From Variovorax paradoxus (GTDB lineage Bacteria; Pseudomonadota; Gammaproteobacteria; Burkholderiales; Burkholderiaceae_C), in assembly GCF_018614915.1 (NCBI RefSeq), contig NZ_JAGGNU010000033.1:39144-103143 (forward strand): a stretch of DNA of 64,000 nucleotides, written 5' to 3'. Below, one piece after another: positions 11,513-20,061 of this stretch. The notes beneath the pieces are model-generated. The model did not search any database, was not told the origin of the DNA, and saw only the letters and a list, made by a program, of their open reading frames with translations. The translations under genes were made by a program, and so were the position numbers. Numbering within the stretch: position 1 is the stretch's first letter; each line of letters opens with the position of its first letter.

Positions 11513-13102
11513 ATGACCGCCTTCTCCTTCACGCGCTGCACCCTGCTGATCGCCCACTGGGTCGGCCTCGTGCTGGCCGCGCTGCTGGTGGGCTGCGCCG
11601 GCCTGCCGGCCGGCGTACAGCGGCCGCAGTCGCAGGCCCGCACCGACGTGGCGGACACCCGCCTCGCCACAATCGCCGCGGCCTCGATGCCGGCCGACAG
11701 CCGCCAGCTGTCGGGCATGCGCCTGCTGCCGGCGGGCGACCAGGCTTTCGAGGCGCGCATCGCCCTGGTCCGCGCCGCCGAGAAGAGCATCGATGCGCAG
11801 TACTACGAGATCGCCGACGACGTGTCGGGTCGGCAGTTCCTGCGTGCGCTGGCCGACGCCGCCGCCCGCGGCGTGCGCGTTCGCCTGCTGGTGGACGACC
11901 TGCACGCCGCCGGCGAAGACGCGCTGCTGGCCGGCCTCGCGGCCCGGCCCAACGTCGAGCTGCGCATGTTCAACCCCCTCGCGGTGCGCGATGGCAGCGT
12001 CGCCTCGCGCGTGCTGCTCTCGCTGCACGAGTTCTCGCGCATCAACCGGCGCATGCACAACAAGCTGCTGGTCGCCGACAACGTGTTCGCGATCAGCGGC
12101 GGCCGCAACATCGCCGACGAGTACTTCGGCCGCAGCGAACCCGCCAACTTCATCGACATGGACATGTTCTCGGCCGGCCCGGTGGTGCAGGAGCTGTCGG
12201 CGGTGTTCGACAGCTACTGGAACAGCGAGCACGCCTATCCGATCCAGAGCCTCGCCGCGCCGGAACTGACGGGCGAAGCGGCCCGGCGCCAGTTCGACCA
12301 ATCCGTGCGGCAATCCGGCGAGCTCGAGCTGCCGGTGGCGGCGCGCGATCCGCTCGGGCAAAGCAGCGTCGGCAGCCAGCTCGCCCGCGGCCGCGTCGAA
12401 CTGCACCCGGCCGCCGCCCGCGTGATCGCCGATGCGCCCGAGAAGGCCGGCCCCGGCCATGCGCAGCTCGCCGACGGCGCCGTCATGAACGGCAAGCTCG
12501 AGCTGCTGCAGTCGGCGCGCTCCGAGGTGCTCGTCGCATCGCCCTACTTCGTTCCGGGCCGTCGCACGCTGGAGGTCCTGAAGCAGGCCACCGGCAACCG
12601 GGTGCAGGTGTCGGTCATGACCAACTCGCTGGCCACGACGGACGAGCCGCTGGTGCACTACGGCTACGCGCGCTATCGCAGCGCCTTGCTGCAGATGGGC
12701 GTTTCGCTCTACGAGCTGATGCCCGGCGACGACGTACCGCACGCCGTGGTCGGCGAAAAGCGCGGCTCGCTGGGCCGCCTGCATGCCAAGGTCGCCGTGG
12801 TGGACCAGCGCTGGCTCTACATCGGCTCGCTGAACATGGACCGCCGCTCGGCCCACTCCAACACCGAGATGGGGCTGATCGTCGAAAGCCCGGAGCTGGC
12901 CGGCCAGGTGGCGACCCTGCTGCGCGGCGAGCGGCTGCCCCGGAGCTACCAGGTCCGCAGCACGGCCGGCCGGCAAGGTCTCCAGTGGGTCGCGCAAAAG
13001 GGCGAGGCGCAGGTCGTGCTCGACGCCGAGCCGAACACGAGCTGGGGACGGCAGCTGCGCCTGTCGATGCTGTCCATGGTCATCAACGAGGAGCTTCTCT
13101 GA
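11513..13102 (+). CDS. Phospholipase-D superfamily lipoprotein, cardiolipin-synthase-like
   Basis: A 529-residue protein with two HKD motifs, MHNKLLVAD and LHAKVAVVD followed by GSLNMDRRS. This pattern is found in cardiolipin synthases and related phosphatidyl transferases. Instead of two N-terminal membrane helices it has a lipobox (LLVGC, Cys 28), so it should be anchored to a membrane by lipidation. The ATG at 11513, with GGAG upstream, is preferred over one 51 bases earlier because it gives a normal lipoprotein signal. It is divergent from the Crp-family regulator across a CRP-type site. The exact substrate is unknown. Confidence 0.85.
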   Translation: MTAFSFTRCTLLIAHWVGLVLAALLVGCAGLPAGVQRPQSQARTDVADTRLATIAAASMPADSRQLSGMRLLPAGDQAFEARIALVRAAEKSIDAQYYEIADDVSGRQFLRALADAAARGVRVRLLVDDLHAAGEDALLAGLAARPNVELRMFNPLAVRDGSVASRVLLSLHEFSRINRRMHNKLLVADNVFAISGGRNIADEYFGRSEPANFIDMDMFSAGPVVQELSAVFDSYWNSEHAYPIQSLAAPELTGEAARRQFDQSVRQSGELELPVAARDPLGQSSVGSQLARGRVELHPAAARVIADAPEKAGPGHAQLADGAVMNGKLELLQSARSEVLVASPYFVPGRRTLEVLKQATGNRVQVSVMTNSLATTDEPLVHYGYARYRSALLQMGVSLYELMPGDDVPHAVVGEKRGSLGRLHAKVAVVDQRWLYIGSLNMDRRSAHSNTEMGLIVESPELAGQVATLLRGERLPRSYQVRSTAGRQGLQWVAQKGEAQVVLDAEPNTSWGRQLRLSMLSMVINEELL

Positions 13103-13129
13103 CGAGGGCTGCAGTACCATGGTTGCGCC

Positions 13130-16100
13130 ATGGCCTGCCCTGCCTGTGGATTCGAAGCCGCCGCCGAGTTCGCCTTCTGTCCGAAGTGCGGGCTGCGGCT
13201 CGCGGCGCCGGCAGCCGAAGAAGAATCGGACCGCCGCCCGGTCACCGTGATGTTCGCCGACCTGTCGGGCTTCACCGCGCTCAGCGAGACGCTCGACCCC
13301 GAAGTCCTGCGTTCGCTGCAGGTCGAGCTCTTCGGGGAGATGTCCGCTGCCATCCAGCGCCTGGACGGCTTCGTCGAGAAGTTCGTCGGCGACGCCGTGA
13401 TGGCGGTGTTCGGCGCGCCGGTGGCGCATGACGAAGACCCCGAGCGCGCGCTCGGCGCGGCCCTCCTGCTGCACGAGAAGGTCGGCGCCTTGAGCGAACG
13501 CTGGATCGGCCGCGTGGGCCGGCCGCTCGCGCTACACATCGGCATCCACACCGGCCCGGTGGTCGCGGGCCAGCTCGGATCGCAGCGCGAGGCCTCCTAT
13601 GCGGTGACGGGCGATACCGTGAATGCGGCCGCGCGCCTGCAAGGCGCCGCGGGGCCGGGCCAGACGCTGGTCAGCCGCTCGACCTACCTGCTCACCCAGC
13701 ATGCCTTCGGCTTCGAGCCGCTGGGCGCCTTGTCGCTCAAGGGGATCGCCGAACCGATGGCGGCCTATCGCCTGGACGCCGCGCTCGGCACGCCGCACTC
13801 GGCGCGCGGCCTGCAGGCCGTGGGACTCGCCACGCCCCTGGTCGGCAGGGAGCCCGACCTGGGCGTGCTGCTGCGGGCCTTCGACGACATGTGCGCCGGG
13901 CGGACCCAGCTGGTGCGCATCGTCGCCGAAGCGGGCACCGGCAAGACCCGGCTGCTCTCGGAGTTCCTCGAGCAGCTTCGCACACAGGGCCGGCTGGGCG
14001 CCGTCGCCGTGCGCAGCGCCGCCTGCTCCTCGCTGGGCGAGCGCACCTACGGCGTGCCGGCGGCGCTGCTGCGCGATGCCTACGGCCTCTCGGCGCAGGA
14101 GCCGGCGAGCGCGGCGCAGCAGAAGATCGCCACGGCGCTCGCGGCCATGGGCGCGGACGAATCGGAAACGCAGCAGGTCTCGGCCTATCTCGGCTACGTG
14201 CTGGGCCTCGAACCCGACGCTGCGCACACCCGCTACCTCGACCCGGAGCAGCTCAAGCGGCAGATCTTCTCGGCCGTGCACGCGGTCGTCGAGCGCCGGC
14301 TCCAGCTCAGCCCGCTGATGCTCGTGGTGGAGGATCTGCACTGGACCGATGCGGCATCCCTCGAGGTCCTGCGTTTCCTGCTCGACCGGTTGTGCGACAG
14401 GCCCTTCATGCTGCTGGTGACGCACCGCCCGGCACCCGAGCTGGAAGCCTGGGCCAGCGGGCCGACGGCGCAGACTGCCGTGCGGCTGGAGCCGCTGTCG
14501 CCGCAGAGCAGCGCGGCGCTGCTCGACACCTTGTTCGGCGCCTCCGGCCGCACCCTGCCGGACGCGCTGCGCATGCGCATCGTCGAGCATGCCGGCGGCA
14601 ACCCGCTGTTCCTCGAGGAGATGGTGCGCAGCCTCATCGCCGACGGCGTCCTGGTGCGGCAGCACGATGCGTGGATCTGCCGGCCCCATGCGACGGCGGT
14701 CCAGGTGCCGCTGACGATTCACGGCCTGCTGCTGGGCCGGATCGACCGGCTCCCCGCCGCCGCCCGCCGGGCGATGCGCGAGGCCGCCGTGATAGGCCCC
14801 CACTTCGCCGAGGCACTGCTGCGCGACATCGCGAGCGCGCCGCAGCCGCAGGCACTGGCCGAGGCGCTGGATGTCCTGGTCGGCGCCGGCCTGCTCGCCG
14901 CGCTGCCGCCGCCCGCAGCCGCCGACGACGGTCCGCAGGGGCGGCAGTTCCGCTTTCGCCACGGCCTGTTCCAGGAAGTGGCCTACCAGACCCTGCTGGT
15001 GCGCCGGCGCACCGAGCTGCACACGCGCATCGGCTGCGGGCTGGAGCGGCTGTGCGGCGGCGCGCCGCGGCACCTGGAGGAACTGGAGGCCCTCGCCCAC
15101 CACTTTCGCCTGAGCACGGACAAGCCGCGCGGCGTGCACTACCTGGTCGCCGCCGGCGACTGGGCCCGCACCGCGTACGCCAACGCCGACGCGATCCGGC
15201 ACTACGAGCTCGCGCTGGAGACCCTGGACGCCTGCGGCGGTAGCGACGCCGAACGGCTCTCCATCCGCGAACGGCTGGCCGATGTGCTCGCCCCTGCAGG
15301 CCGGATCGCCGCGGCGACCCAGCATCTCGATGCGGTGAGGCAGGGCCACGCGCAAAGCGGCGATCGGCTCGCCGAAGCGCGCGTGCTGCGCAAGATCGCC
15401 GCGCTGCGCTGGGAAACGGGGCAGCGCGCCGAAGCGCGGCAGTGCCTGGCATCGGGGCTCGCGCTCATCGACCGCGCGGCGCCTCACATCGAGCTGGCCT
15501 GGCTCTACCAGAAGATGGGCGAGCTGGCGTTCCGCAGCGGCGACAGCCAGGGTGCGCTGCAATGGACGCAGCGCGCACTGGCGCACGTCGAAGCGCTCGC
15601 GCCCTTGGAGGCGGAGGCCGGCGGCGAGGAGCGCCGCAATGCGCGCGCCGCGGTCGCGCTGGCGCTCAACATCCAGGGCGTCGCCCTCGCGCGGCTGGAC
15701 CGGCTGGACGAGGCGGTCGCGCAGCTCGAGCAGAGCGTGGCGGTGGCGCGCGAAGCGGACCTGCCGCAAGCGGAATGCCGCGCGCTATCGAACCTGGGCG
15801 TGCTCTACAGCTCGCGCGACCCGCAGCAGGCCATCGAGGCCTGCGAGCGCGGGCTGCAGACCGCCAGGCGCATCGGCGACCTCGGCCTGCAGTCGCGCCT
15901 GTCGGCGAACCTGGCGGTGGCCTACTGCACGCTGACCAATCGCTGCGACGAGCGGGGGATGTCCGCGGCCCACACCGCCATCGATATCGACCGCAGCACC
16001 GGCCAGCTGGACCACCTGGCCGTGTCGCTGGTCGTGCTGGCCCAGATCTATCAATGCCACGGCGAGCCGGTGCGCGCGCTGGGCCACTACCAGGAGGCGC

Positions 16101-16285
16101 TGGCGCTGGCCGAGAAAAGCGCCGAGCCGCAGCTGCTGTTCCCCTGCTACGACGGCCTCGCCACCCTGTACCTCGACGTCGACGACAGCGCACAGGCCGA
16201 GCGCTACATGGGGCTGGCCCGGGACACCTGCGAGCGCGCGGGGCTCGACCCCGACGCGCTGATCGTGCTGCCCTTCCTGGCCTGA
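13130..16285 (+). CDS. Multidomain class III adenylate/guanylate cyclase with AAA ATPase and TPR repeats
   Basis: A 1051-residue cytoplasmic signalling protein. In order: zinc ribbon (CPACG and CPKCG, residues 3-25), class III cyclase domain (about 40-200; metal-binding FADLSGFT and KFVGDAVMAVFG, then GIHTGPVVAG and TGDTVNAAARL), ATPase domain starting LVGREPDLG with P-loop AEAGTGKTR (about residue 265), and a long alpha-helical TPR region (about 690-1040). Both metal Asp residues are kept, so the cyclase is probably active. It starts 27 bases after the phospholipase-D gene. Proximity to a Crp-like regulator suggests a local cAMP circuit, which is inference. Confidence 0.9.
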   Translation: MACPACGFEAAAEFAFCPKCGLRLAAPAAEEESDRRPVTVMFADLSGFTALSETLDPEVLRSLQVELFGEMSAAIQRLDGFVEKFVGDAVMAVFGAPVAHDEDPERALGAALLLHEKVGALSERWIGRVGRPLALHIGIHTGPVVAGQLGSQREASYAVTGDTVNAAARLQGAAGPGQTLVSRSTYLLTQHAFGFEPLGALSLKGIAEPMAAYRLDAALGTPHSARGLQAVGLATPLVGREPDLGVLLRAFDDMCAGRTQLVRIVAEAGTGKTRLLSEFLEQLRTQGRLGAVAVRSAACSSLGERTYGVPAALLRDAYGLSAQEPASAAQQKIATALAAMGADESETQQVSAYLGYVLGLEPDAAHTRYLDPEQLKRQIFSAVHAVVERRLQLSPLMLVVEDLHWTDAASLEVLRFLLDRLCDRPFMLLVTHRPAPELEAWASGPTAQTAVRLEPLSPQSSAALLDTLFGASGRTLPDALRMRIVEHAGGNPLFLEEMVRSLIADGVLVRQHDAWICRPHATAVQVPLTIHGLLLGRIDRLPAAARRAMREAAVIGPHFAEALLRDIASAPQPQALAEALDVLVGAGLLAALPPPAAADDGPQGRQFRFRHGLFQEVAYQTLLVRRRTELHTRIGCGLERLCGGAPRHLEELEALAHHFRLSTDKPRGVHYLVAAGDWARTAYANADAIRHYELALETLDACGGSDAERLSIRERLADVLAPAGRIAAATQHLDAVRQGHAQSGDRLAEARVLRKIAALRWETGQRAEARQCLASGLALIDRAAPHIELAWLYQKMGELAFRSGDSQGALQWTQRALAHVEALAPLEAEAGGEERRNARAAVALALNIQGVALARLDRLDEAVAQLEQSVAVAREADLPQAECRALSNLGVLYSSRDPQQAIEACERGLQTARRIGDLGLQSRLSANLAVAYCTLTNRCDERGMSAAHTAIDIDRSTGQLDHLAVSLVVLAQIYQCHGEPVRALGHYQEALALAEKSAEPQLLFPCYDGLATLYLDVDDSAQAERYMGLARDTCERAGLDPDALIVLPFLA

Positions 16286-16360
16286 AGATCAGGGCCGCGC
16301 GCGAGCACGTGGAATCCGCACGGGCCTCGCGCCCTGGTGCTGCTCCGCTGTCAACAAACC

Positions 16361-16759
16361 CTAGACGAGCGCCGTCTCGATCTCCGTCTTCACCTCGGTC
16401 ATCAGCCGGTGCAGCGGGCATTTGCCCGCCACCCGCAGCAGCTCGGCGCGCTGTTCCTCGCTGAGCGCACCGGTGACGTGCAGCGTGGACTGGAGTCTGT
16501 AGAGCCCCTCGCGCTCCTGGCTGTCGTCGCGGTCCACCACGACCTCGATGTCTTCCACCGGAATGCCCTTGCGCCGCGCGTAGACCAGCACGGTCAACGC
16601 CTTGCAGGCGGCCAGCGCGGAATCGTAGAGATCGTGCGGCGTGGGGCCCGCATCCTGGCCGCCGGCGTCGGGCGACGCGTCGACCGGGATCTCGTGGGCG
16701 CGCACCTTGAGGATGTGCCGGGTGCCGGTGGTGCCGTCGCGGCGAACCGTGATGCTCAT
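16361..16759 (-). CDS. OsmC-family peroxiredoxin
   Basis: A 132-residue OsmC/Ohr-like thiol peroxidase. It carries the two redox cysteines, one in ALAACKALTVLV (about residue 52) and one in GKCPLHRLMT (about residue 114). Proteins of this type reduce organic hydroperoxides or act on fatty-acid peroxides. It is the last gene of the leftward Rieske oxygenase-SDR operon (34-base gap), so it may deal with by-products of oxygenase uncoupling; that is inference. Confidence 0.87.
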   Translation of the reverse strand: MSITVRRDGTTGTRHILKVRAHEIPVDASPDAGGQDAGPTPHDLYDSALAACKALTVLVYARRKGIPVEDIEVVVDRDDSQEREGLYRLQSTLHVTGALSEEQRAELLRVAGKCPLHRLMTEVKTEIETALV

Positions 16760-16793
16760 GGAAATGTCCTTTGAAAAAGTGAGGGCAGTCGCT

Positions 16794-17690
16794 TCAAGGC
16801 TTGTCGATCTCGAAGGCCTCGACCTGGCGGCCGTCGATGTCGGTGAAGCCGTATTCGCGCGCCAGGTCCGCCACGCGATGCACCGCGCCGCTCTTGTCCA
16901 GCACCTGCGGATCGGCCGCCAGCGCGGCCACCGCGCGGCCCAGGTAGCGCGGCGATTCCGTGCGCGCGAGCGCCGGGCGCTCGGTCCAGTGCGCCTCGTC
17001 GGTCTTGTGGCCGGCCAGGACGAGCTCGGTGCGCATCCAGCCTGGCGACACGGCCAGCGAGGCGACGCCGTGCGGGCGCAGCTCCTCAGCCATCCCGAAA
17101 GCCAGCCGGCTCATCGCGGCTTTGGCCAGGTCGTAGAACAGGTTGCCGCGCAGGTAGCGGTCACGGTCCCAGAAGGTGGTGGTCACGATCAGCCCTTGTC
17201 GCCGGCCGACCATCATCGGCGCGGCGAAGCGGCTGGCCAGCAGGTGGTTGCGCAGCCCGCGGTCGAACATGGCGTCCCACTGCGCCAGCGGGTGCTCCCA
17301 GAACGGCGCGTCGAACACGCCGTTGAAGCTCTCGTGGCCGCCCCAGGCGTTGTTGACGAGCAGATCGAGCTTGCCTTCGTCGCGCTGCACCCGGGCGAAG
17401 AGCTGCGCCACCTCGTCCTCGCGCGTGTGGTCGCATCGCACCGCGATGCCGCGCCCGCCGGCCGCCGTCACCTCGTCGGCCGTCGCATCGATGCTGCCCG
17501 GTACCGCGTCGAGGCCCGACAACGCGAGGATCTCGCCATAGCTGTCTGCGGGCCGGTCCCGCGTGCTTCGCCCGGTGACATACACCGTGGCGCCCGCAGC
17601 GCCCAGCTCTTGCGCGATGCCGCGCCCGGCGCCCCGGCTGGCGCCCGTGACTACGGCGACGCATCCCTTCAGCTTCAGCGCTTGGTCCAT
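16794..17690 (-). CDS. Short-chain dehydrogenase/reductase
   Basis: A 298-residue NAD(P)-dependent SDR: cofactor motif VTGASRGAGRGIAQELG near the N-terminus, NNAWGG in mid-protein, and catalytic YDLAK. The start is the ATG at 17690 giving MDQALKLKGCVAVVTG, 32 bases after the Rieske oxygenase stop. Co-transcription suggests that it oxidises or reduces the oxygenase product. The substrate is unknown. Confidence 0.9.
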   Translation of the reverse strand: MDQALKLKGCVAVVTGASRGAGRGIAQELGAAGATVYVTGRSTRDRPADSYGEILALSGLDAVPGSIDATADEVTAAGGRGIAVRCDHTREDEVAQLFARVQRDEGKLDLLVNNAWGGHESFNGVFDAPFWEHPLAQWDAMFDRGLRNHLLASRFAAPMMVGRRQGLIVTTTFWDRDRYLRGNLFYDLAKAAMSRLAFGMAEELRPHGVASLAVSPGWMRTELVLAGHKTDEAHWTERPALARTESPRYLGRAVAALAADPQVLDKSGAVHRVADLAREYGFTDIDGRQVEAFEIDKP

Positions 17691-17722
17691 TCTTGTCCCC
17701 TCGGCTCGTTCATGCGCCAATG

Positions 17723-18766
17723 CTAGCGGTGTACCTCCGATTCGCCATGCCTGGCGAGCAGCTGCATCAGGTGCTTGCGGATCAGCATGCCGGGCCGATC
17801 GGACTCCATCGAATACTCGACGCCGCGCCGGCGCGTGTCGACCAGCGCGTCGGGGTCGGTCGATTCGAGGATGTCCTTGTCCTCGCGCGTGATCTCCTGG
17901 TCGAAGTCGATCAGCATCTGCGCCGGACAGTCGGCCTCGGTGTCGTTGCGAAACAGCCATTGGCACAGCTGCATGCGGCCGTCGTCGATCGGCGTGAAGC
18001 AGTTGATGATGATGTGGCGGATGCCCGAGGGGTATTCGATGTCGAGCCGGCGCGAGAAGGGCAGGAAGTAGGCGTTGCGCATGTGGCGCGTGGTGATCGG
18101 GTCGGTCACGCCGCTGATGGCGTGGAACTTCGCCGGGTTGGCGGCTTCGATCGTGGTCTCCGCGTAGAAGCCGTTGTCGTTCTCGACCAGCTCGTACTTG
18201 CTGGGCTTCGGGCTCGCGGCCACGCCGAAGGTCGCGCGGTGCACGAAGCTGAAGTGCGAGTTGTCGAAGGAGTTCTCGAGCGCGCGCATCGGGCTGGTCT
18301 GCCACTCTTCGTGGAACTGGAAGATGGTGCGCCAGCCGGGGGCGTCGAACTCGGGAATATTCGGGATCTCCGCGATCGGATCTTCCAGCGCGACCCAGGC
18401 ATAGCCATGGCGCGCGGTGCAGTGGTACGCGGTGGTCCTGTACTCCGGCGAGATCTTGCGACCGGCCTCGTACTGCGGAATGCGGATCACCTGGCCTTCG
18501 CGGTCGTAGGTCCAGCCGTGGTAGCCGCACTGGATGGCGCCCCGGGCGCAGGCCTTGCCTTCGGCATCGACGCACCAGCCTTTCGAAAGCCTTGCGGTGC
18601 GGTGGCAGCAGCGGTCGCGCAGCGCGGCGGGCCGGCCGTCAGCGTCGAGAAAAAGAACGATGTTCTCGCCGAGCAGCGTGAAGGGCTTCGGCCCCTGCTG
18701 CAGATCGGCCAGCGGCATGACGGCATGCCAGAACTTGCGGAACACGGGTTGCTGCGTGACGAGCAT
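17723..18766 (-). CDS. Rieske non-heme iron oxygenase, alpha subunit
   Basis: A 347-residue oxygenase. It has a Rieske [2Fe-2S] centre near residues 45-80 (CCHRTARLSKG and QCGYHGWTYD) and a mononuclear iron site in ENSFDNSHFSFVH. The size and single-component look fit the vanillate-demethylase / phenoxybenzoate-dioxygenase type group, which needs a separate reductase; none is seen nearby. The ATG at 18766 has GGAG seven bases ahead. It leads a leftward operon with SDR and OsmC genes. Its leader carries one copy of a two-box sequence repeated before the facing gene. Confidence 0.9.
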   Translation of the reverse strand: MLVTQQPVFRKFWHAVMPLADLQQGPKPFTLLGENIVLFLDADGRPAALRDRCCHRTARLSKGWCVDAEGKACARGAIQCGYHGWTYDREGQVIRIPQYEAGRKISPEYRTTAYHCTARHGYAWVALEDPIAEIPNIPEFDAPGWRTIFQFHEEWQTSPMRALENSFDNSHFSFVHRATFGVAASPKPSKYELVENDNGFYAETTIEAANPAKFHAISGVTDPITTRHMRNAYFLPFSRRLDIEYPSGIRHIIINCFTPIDDGRMQLCQWLFRNDTEADCPAQMLIDFDQEITREDKDILESTDPDALVDTRRRGVEYSMESDRPGMLIRKHLMQLLARHGESEVHR

Positions 18767-18802
18767 GAAGAGACTCCTTCGGTTGCGTGAGGTCCAACTT
18801 GA

Positions 18803-18851
18803 AAGAGCAATTTCCCACCCCTGGTGCATCGGGGCTGAACGCTTCTACTCT
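18803..18851 (-). promoter_or_regulatory. Two-box promoter module, copy facing the Rieske oxygenase gene
   Basis: Read toward the oxygenase gene, an 18-base box AGAGTAGAAGCGTTCAGC (18834-18851) is followed after 18 bases by GGAAATTGCTCTT (18803-18815), which ends 36 bases before the start codon. Both boxes recur exactly, in the opposite orientation, before the facing binding-protein gene. This suggests one regulator or shared promoter elements. Repetition is seen; function is inferred. Confidence 0.6.
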
Positions 18852-18920
18852 GCGAAAGCCGTCTTGCAATTTGCGGGCCCGCCGGCCTGGCTTGGCATGG
18901 GTCGTGCATGAGCAAGGGCA

Positions 18921-18980
18921 AGAGTAGAAGCGTTCAGCAGCGCACGCACCTTCATCGTGCGCCGCCCGGAAATTGCTCTT
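18921..18980 (+). promoter_or_regulatory. Two-box promoter module, copy facing the NMT1-type binding-protein gene
   Basis: The same two boxes, AGAGTAGAAGCGTTCAGC (18921-18938) and GGAAATTGCTCTT (18968-18980), here 29 bases apart against 18 in the other copy; the difference of 11 is about one helical turn. The second box ends 61 bases before the start at 19042. Confidence 0.6.
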
Positions 18981-19041
18981 GAAGTGCCGCGGCCGCGAGG
19001 TCACGGGTGTTCAAGACCTCGCTTTCCCGGAGAGACTTTCC

Positions 19042-20061
19042 ATGCAACGCCGATCTTTCATCACCTCCTCCGCCGCCGCCCTCGCCGCGCCCCGCGTCTT
19101 CGCGCAATCCGCGAAGCTCACGCCGCTCAGGTTCACGCTCGACTTCCGCATCAACGGCCAGACCGCGCCCTTCTTCCTGGCCGAGAGCAAGGGCTACTAC
19201 AGGGACGAGGGGCTGGACGTCGCCATCGACACCGGCGCCGGCTCGGTGGCCTCGATCACGCGCATCGCGAGCGGCGTGTACCAGCTGGGCCTGGGCGACA
19301 TCAGCTCGCTGGTCGAGTTCAATGCGCAGAATTCGGGCACACCGGTGGTGCAGGCGGTGTACCAGTACTACAACCGCGCACCGTTCGTGATCATCGGCCG
19401 CAAGGACCGCGGCATCACCGGCGACTTCAGGAGCCTGCAAGGCAAGAAGGTCGCGGCCGCCGCGGTCGAATCGACGCGCCGCGCCTGGCCGATGGTGGCG
19501 CGCAAGCAGGGCATGAAGGGCGACGCCTTCCAGTGGCAGACCACCGACTTCAGCGCGCGCGACAACGTGATGGTGCGCGGCGACGTCGACGCCGCCACCT
19601 ACTTCCACGACTCGGCGGTGTCGCTGTTCGCGCGCATGAAGACGGAGGAGCTCTCGGTGCTCAAGTACGCCGACGCGGGCGTCGACCTGTACGGCAACGC
19701 GATCCTCGCGAGCAGCAACCTGATCGCGCAAAACCCGAAGGTGGTGGCGGCCTTCCTGCGTGCCACCAACCGCGCGATCGTCGAGACCTTCGCCAACCCC
19801 GGCCCCAGCATCGCCGCCATGCGCCAGCGCGAGCCCATCCTCGACGAGAGAATCGAGCGCGAGCGCTGGGCTCTCACGGCCCAGTACGTGGGCGCGGCCG
19901 ACACCGCCGGACACGGCCTGGGCGACATCCGCAAGCTCACGCTCGAGCAGCAGGTCGACGAGGTAGTGGAGGTTTTCGGCCTCAGGCGCAAGCCCTCGGC
20001 CGATGCCATCTTCAACAGCTCGATGCTGCCTGCGCGCGGGGAACGTACCATCAAGGCATGA
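19042..20061 (+). CDS. ABC transporter substrate-binding protein, NMT1/THI5 family (second copy)
   Basis: A 339-residue periplasmic binding protein homologous to the one at 7182-8204; they share segments such as AKGY/SKGYY, TRIASG, LYGNAI and the ending NxSMLP. It has a Tat-like signal (MQRRSFITSSAAALAAP, then FAQ at about residue 24). No ATPase or permease follows; instead it overlaps a deaminase gene by four bases. It may lend its ligand to the complete importer at 8204-9816 or to one outside the window. It faces the Rieske oxygenase operon, which may process the same ligand. Confidence 0.88.
   Translation: MQRRSFITSSAAALAAPRVFAQSAKLTPLRFTLDFRINGQTAPFFLAESKGYYRDEGLDVAIDTGAGSVASITRIASGVYQLGLGDISSLVEFNAQNSGTPVVQAVYQYYNRAPFVIIGRKDRGITGDFRSLQGKKVAAAAVESTRRAWPMVARKQGMKGDAFQWQTTDFSARDNVMVRGDVDAATYFHDSAVSLFARMKTEELSVLKYADAGVDLYGNAILASSNLIAQNPKVVAAFLRATNRAIVETFANPGPSIAAMRQREPILDERIERERWALTAQYVGAADTAGHGLGDIRKLTLEQQVDEVVEVFGLRRKPSADAIFNSSMLPARGERTIKA

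Noticed and set aside
16794..18575. A 593-codon leftward frame joining the SDR with upstream sequence
   Set aside because: Only the last 298 codons resemble an SDR; the rest is a shadow of the Rieske oxygenase gene.
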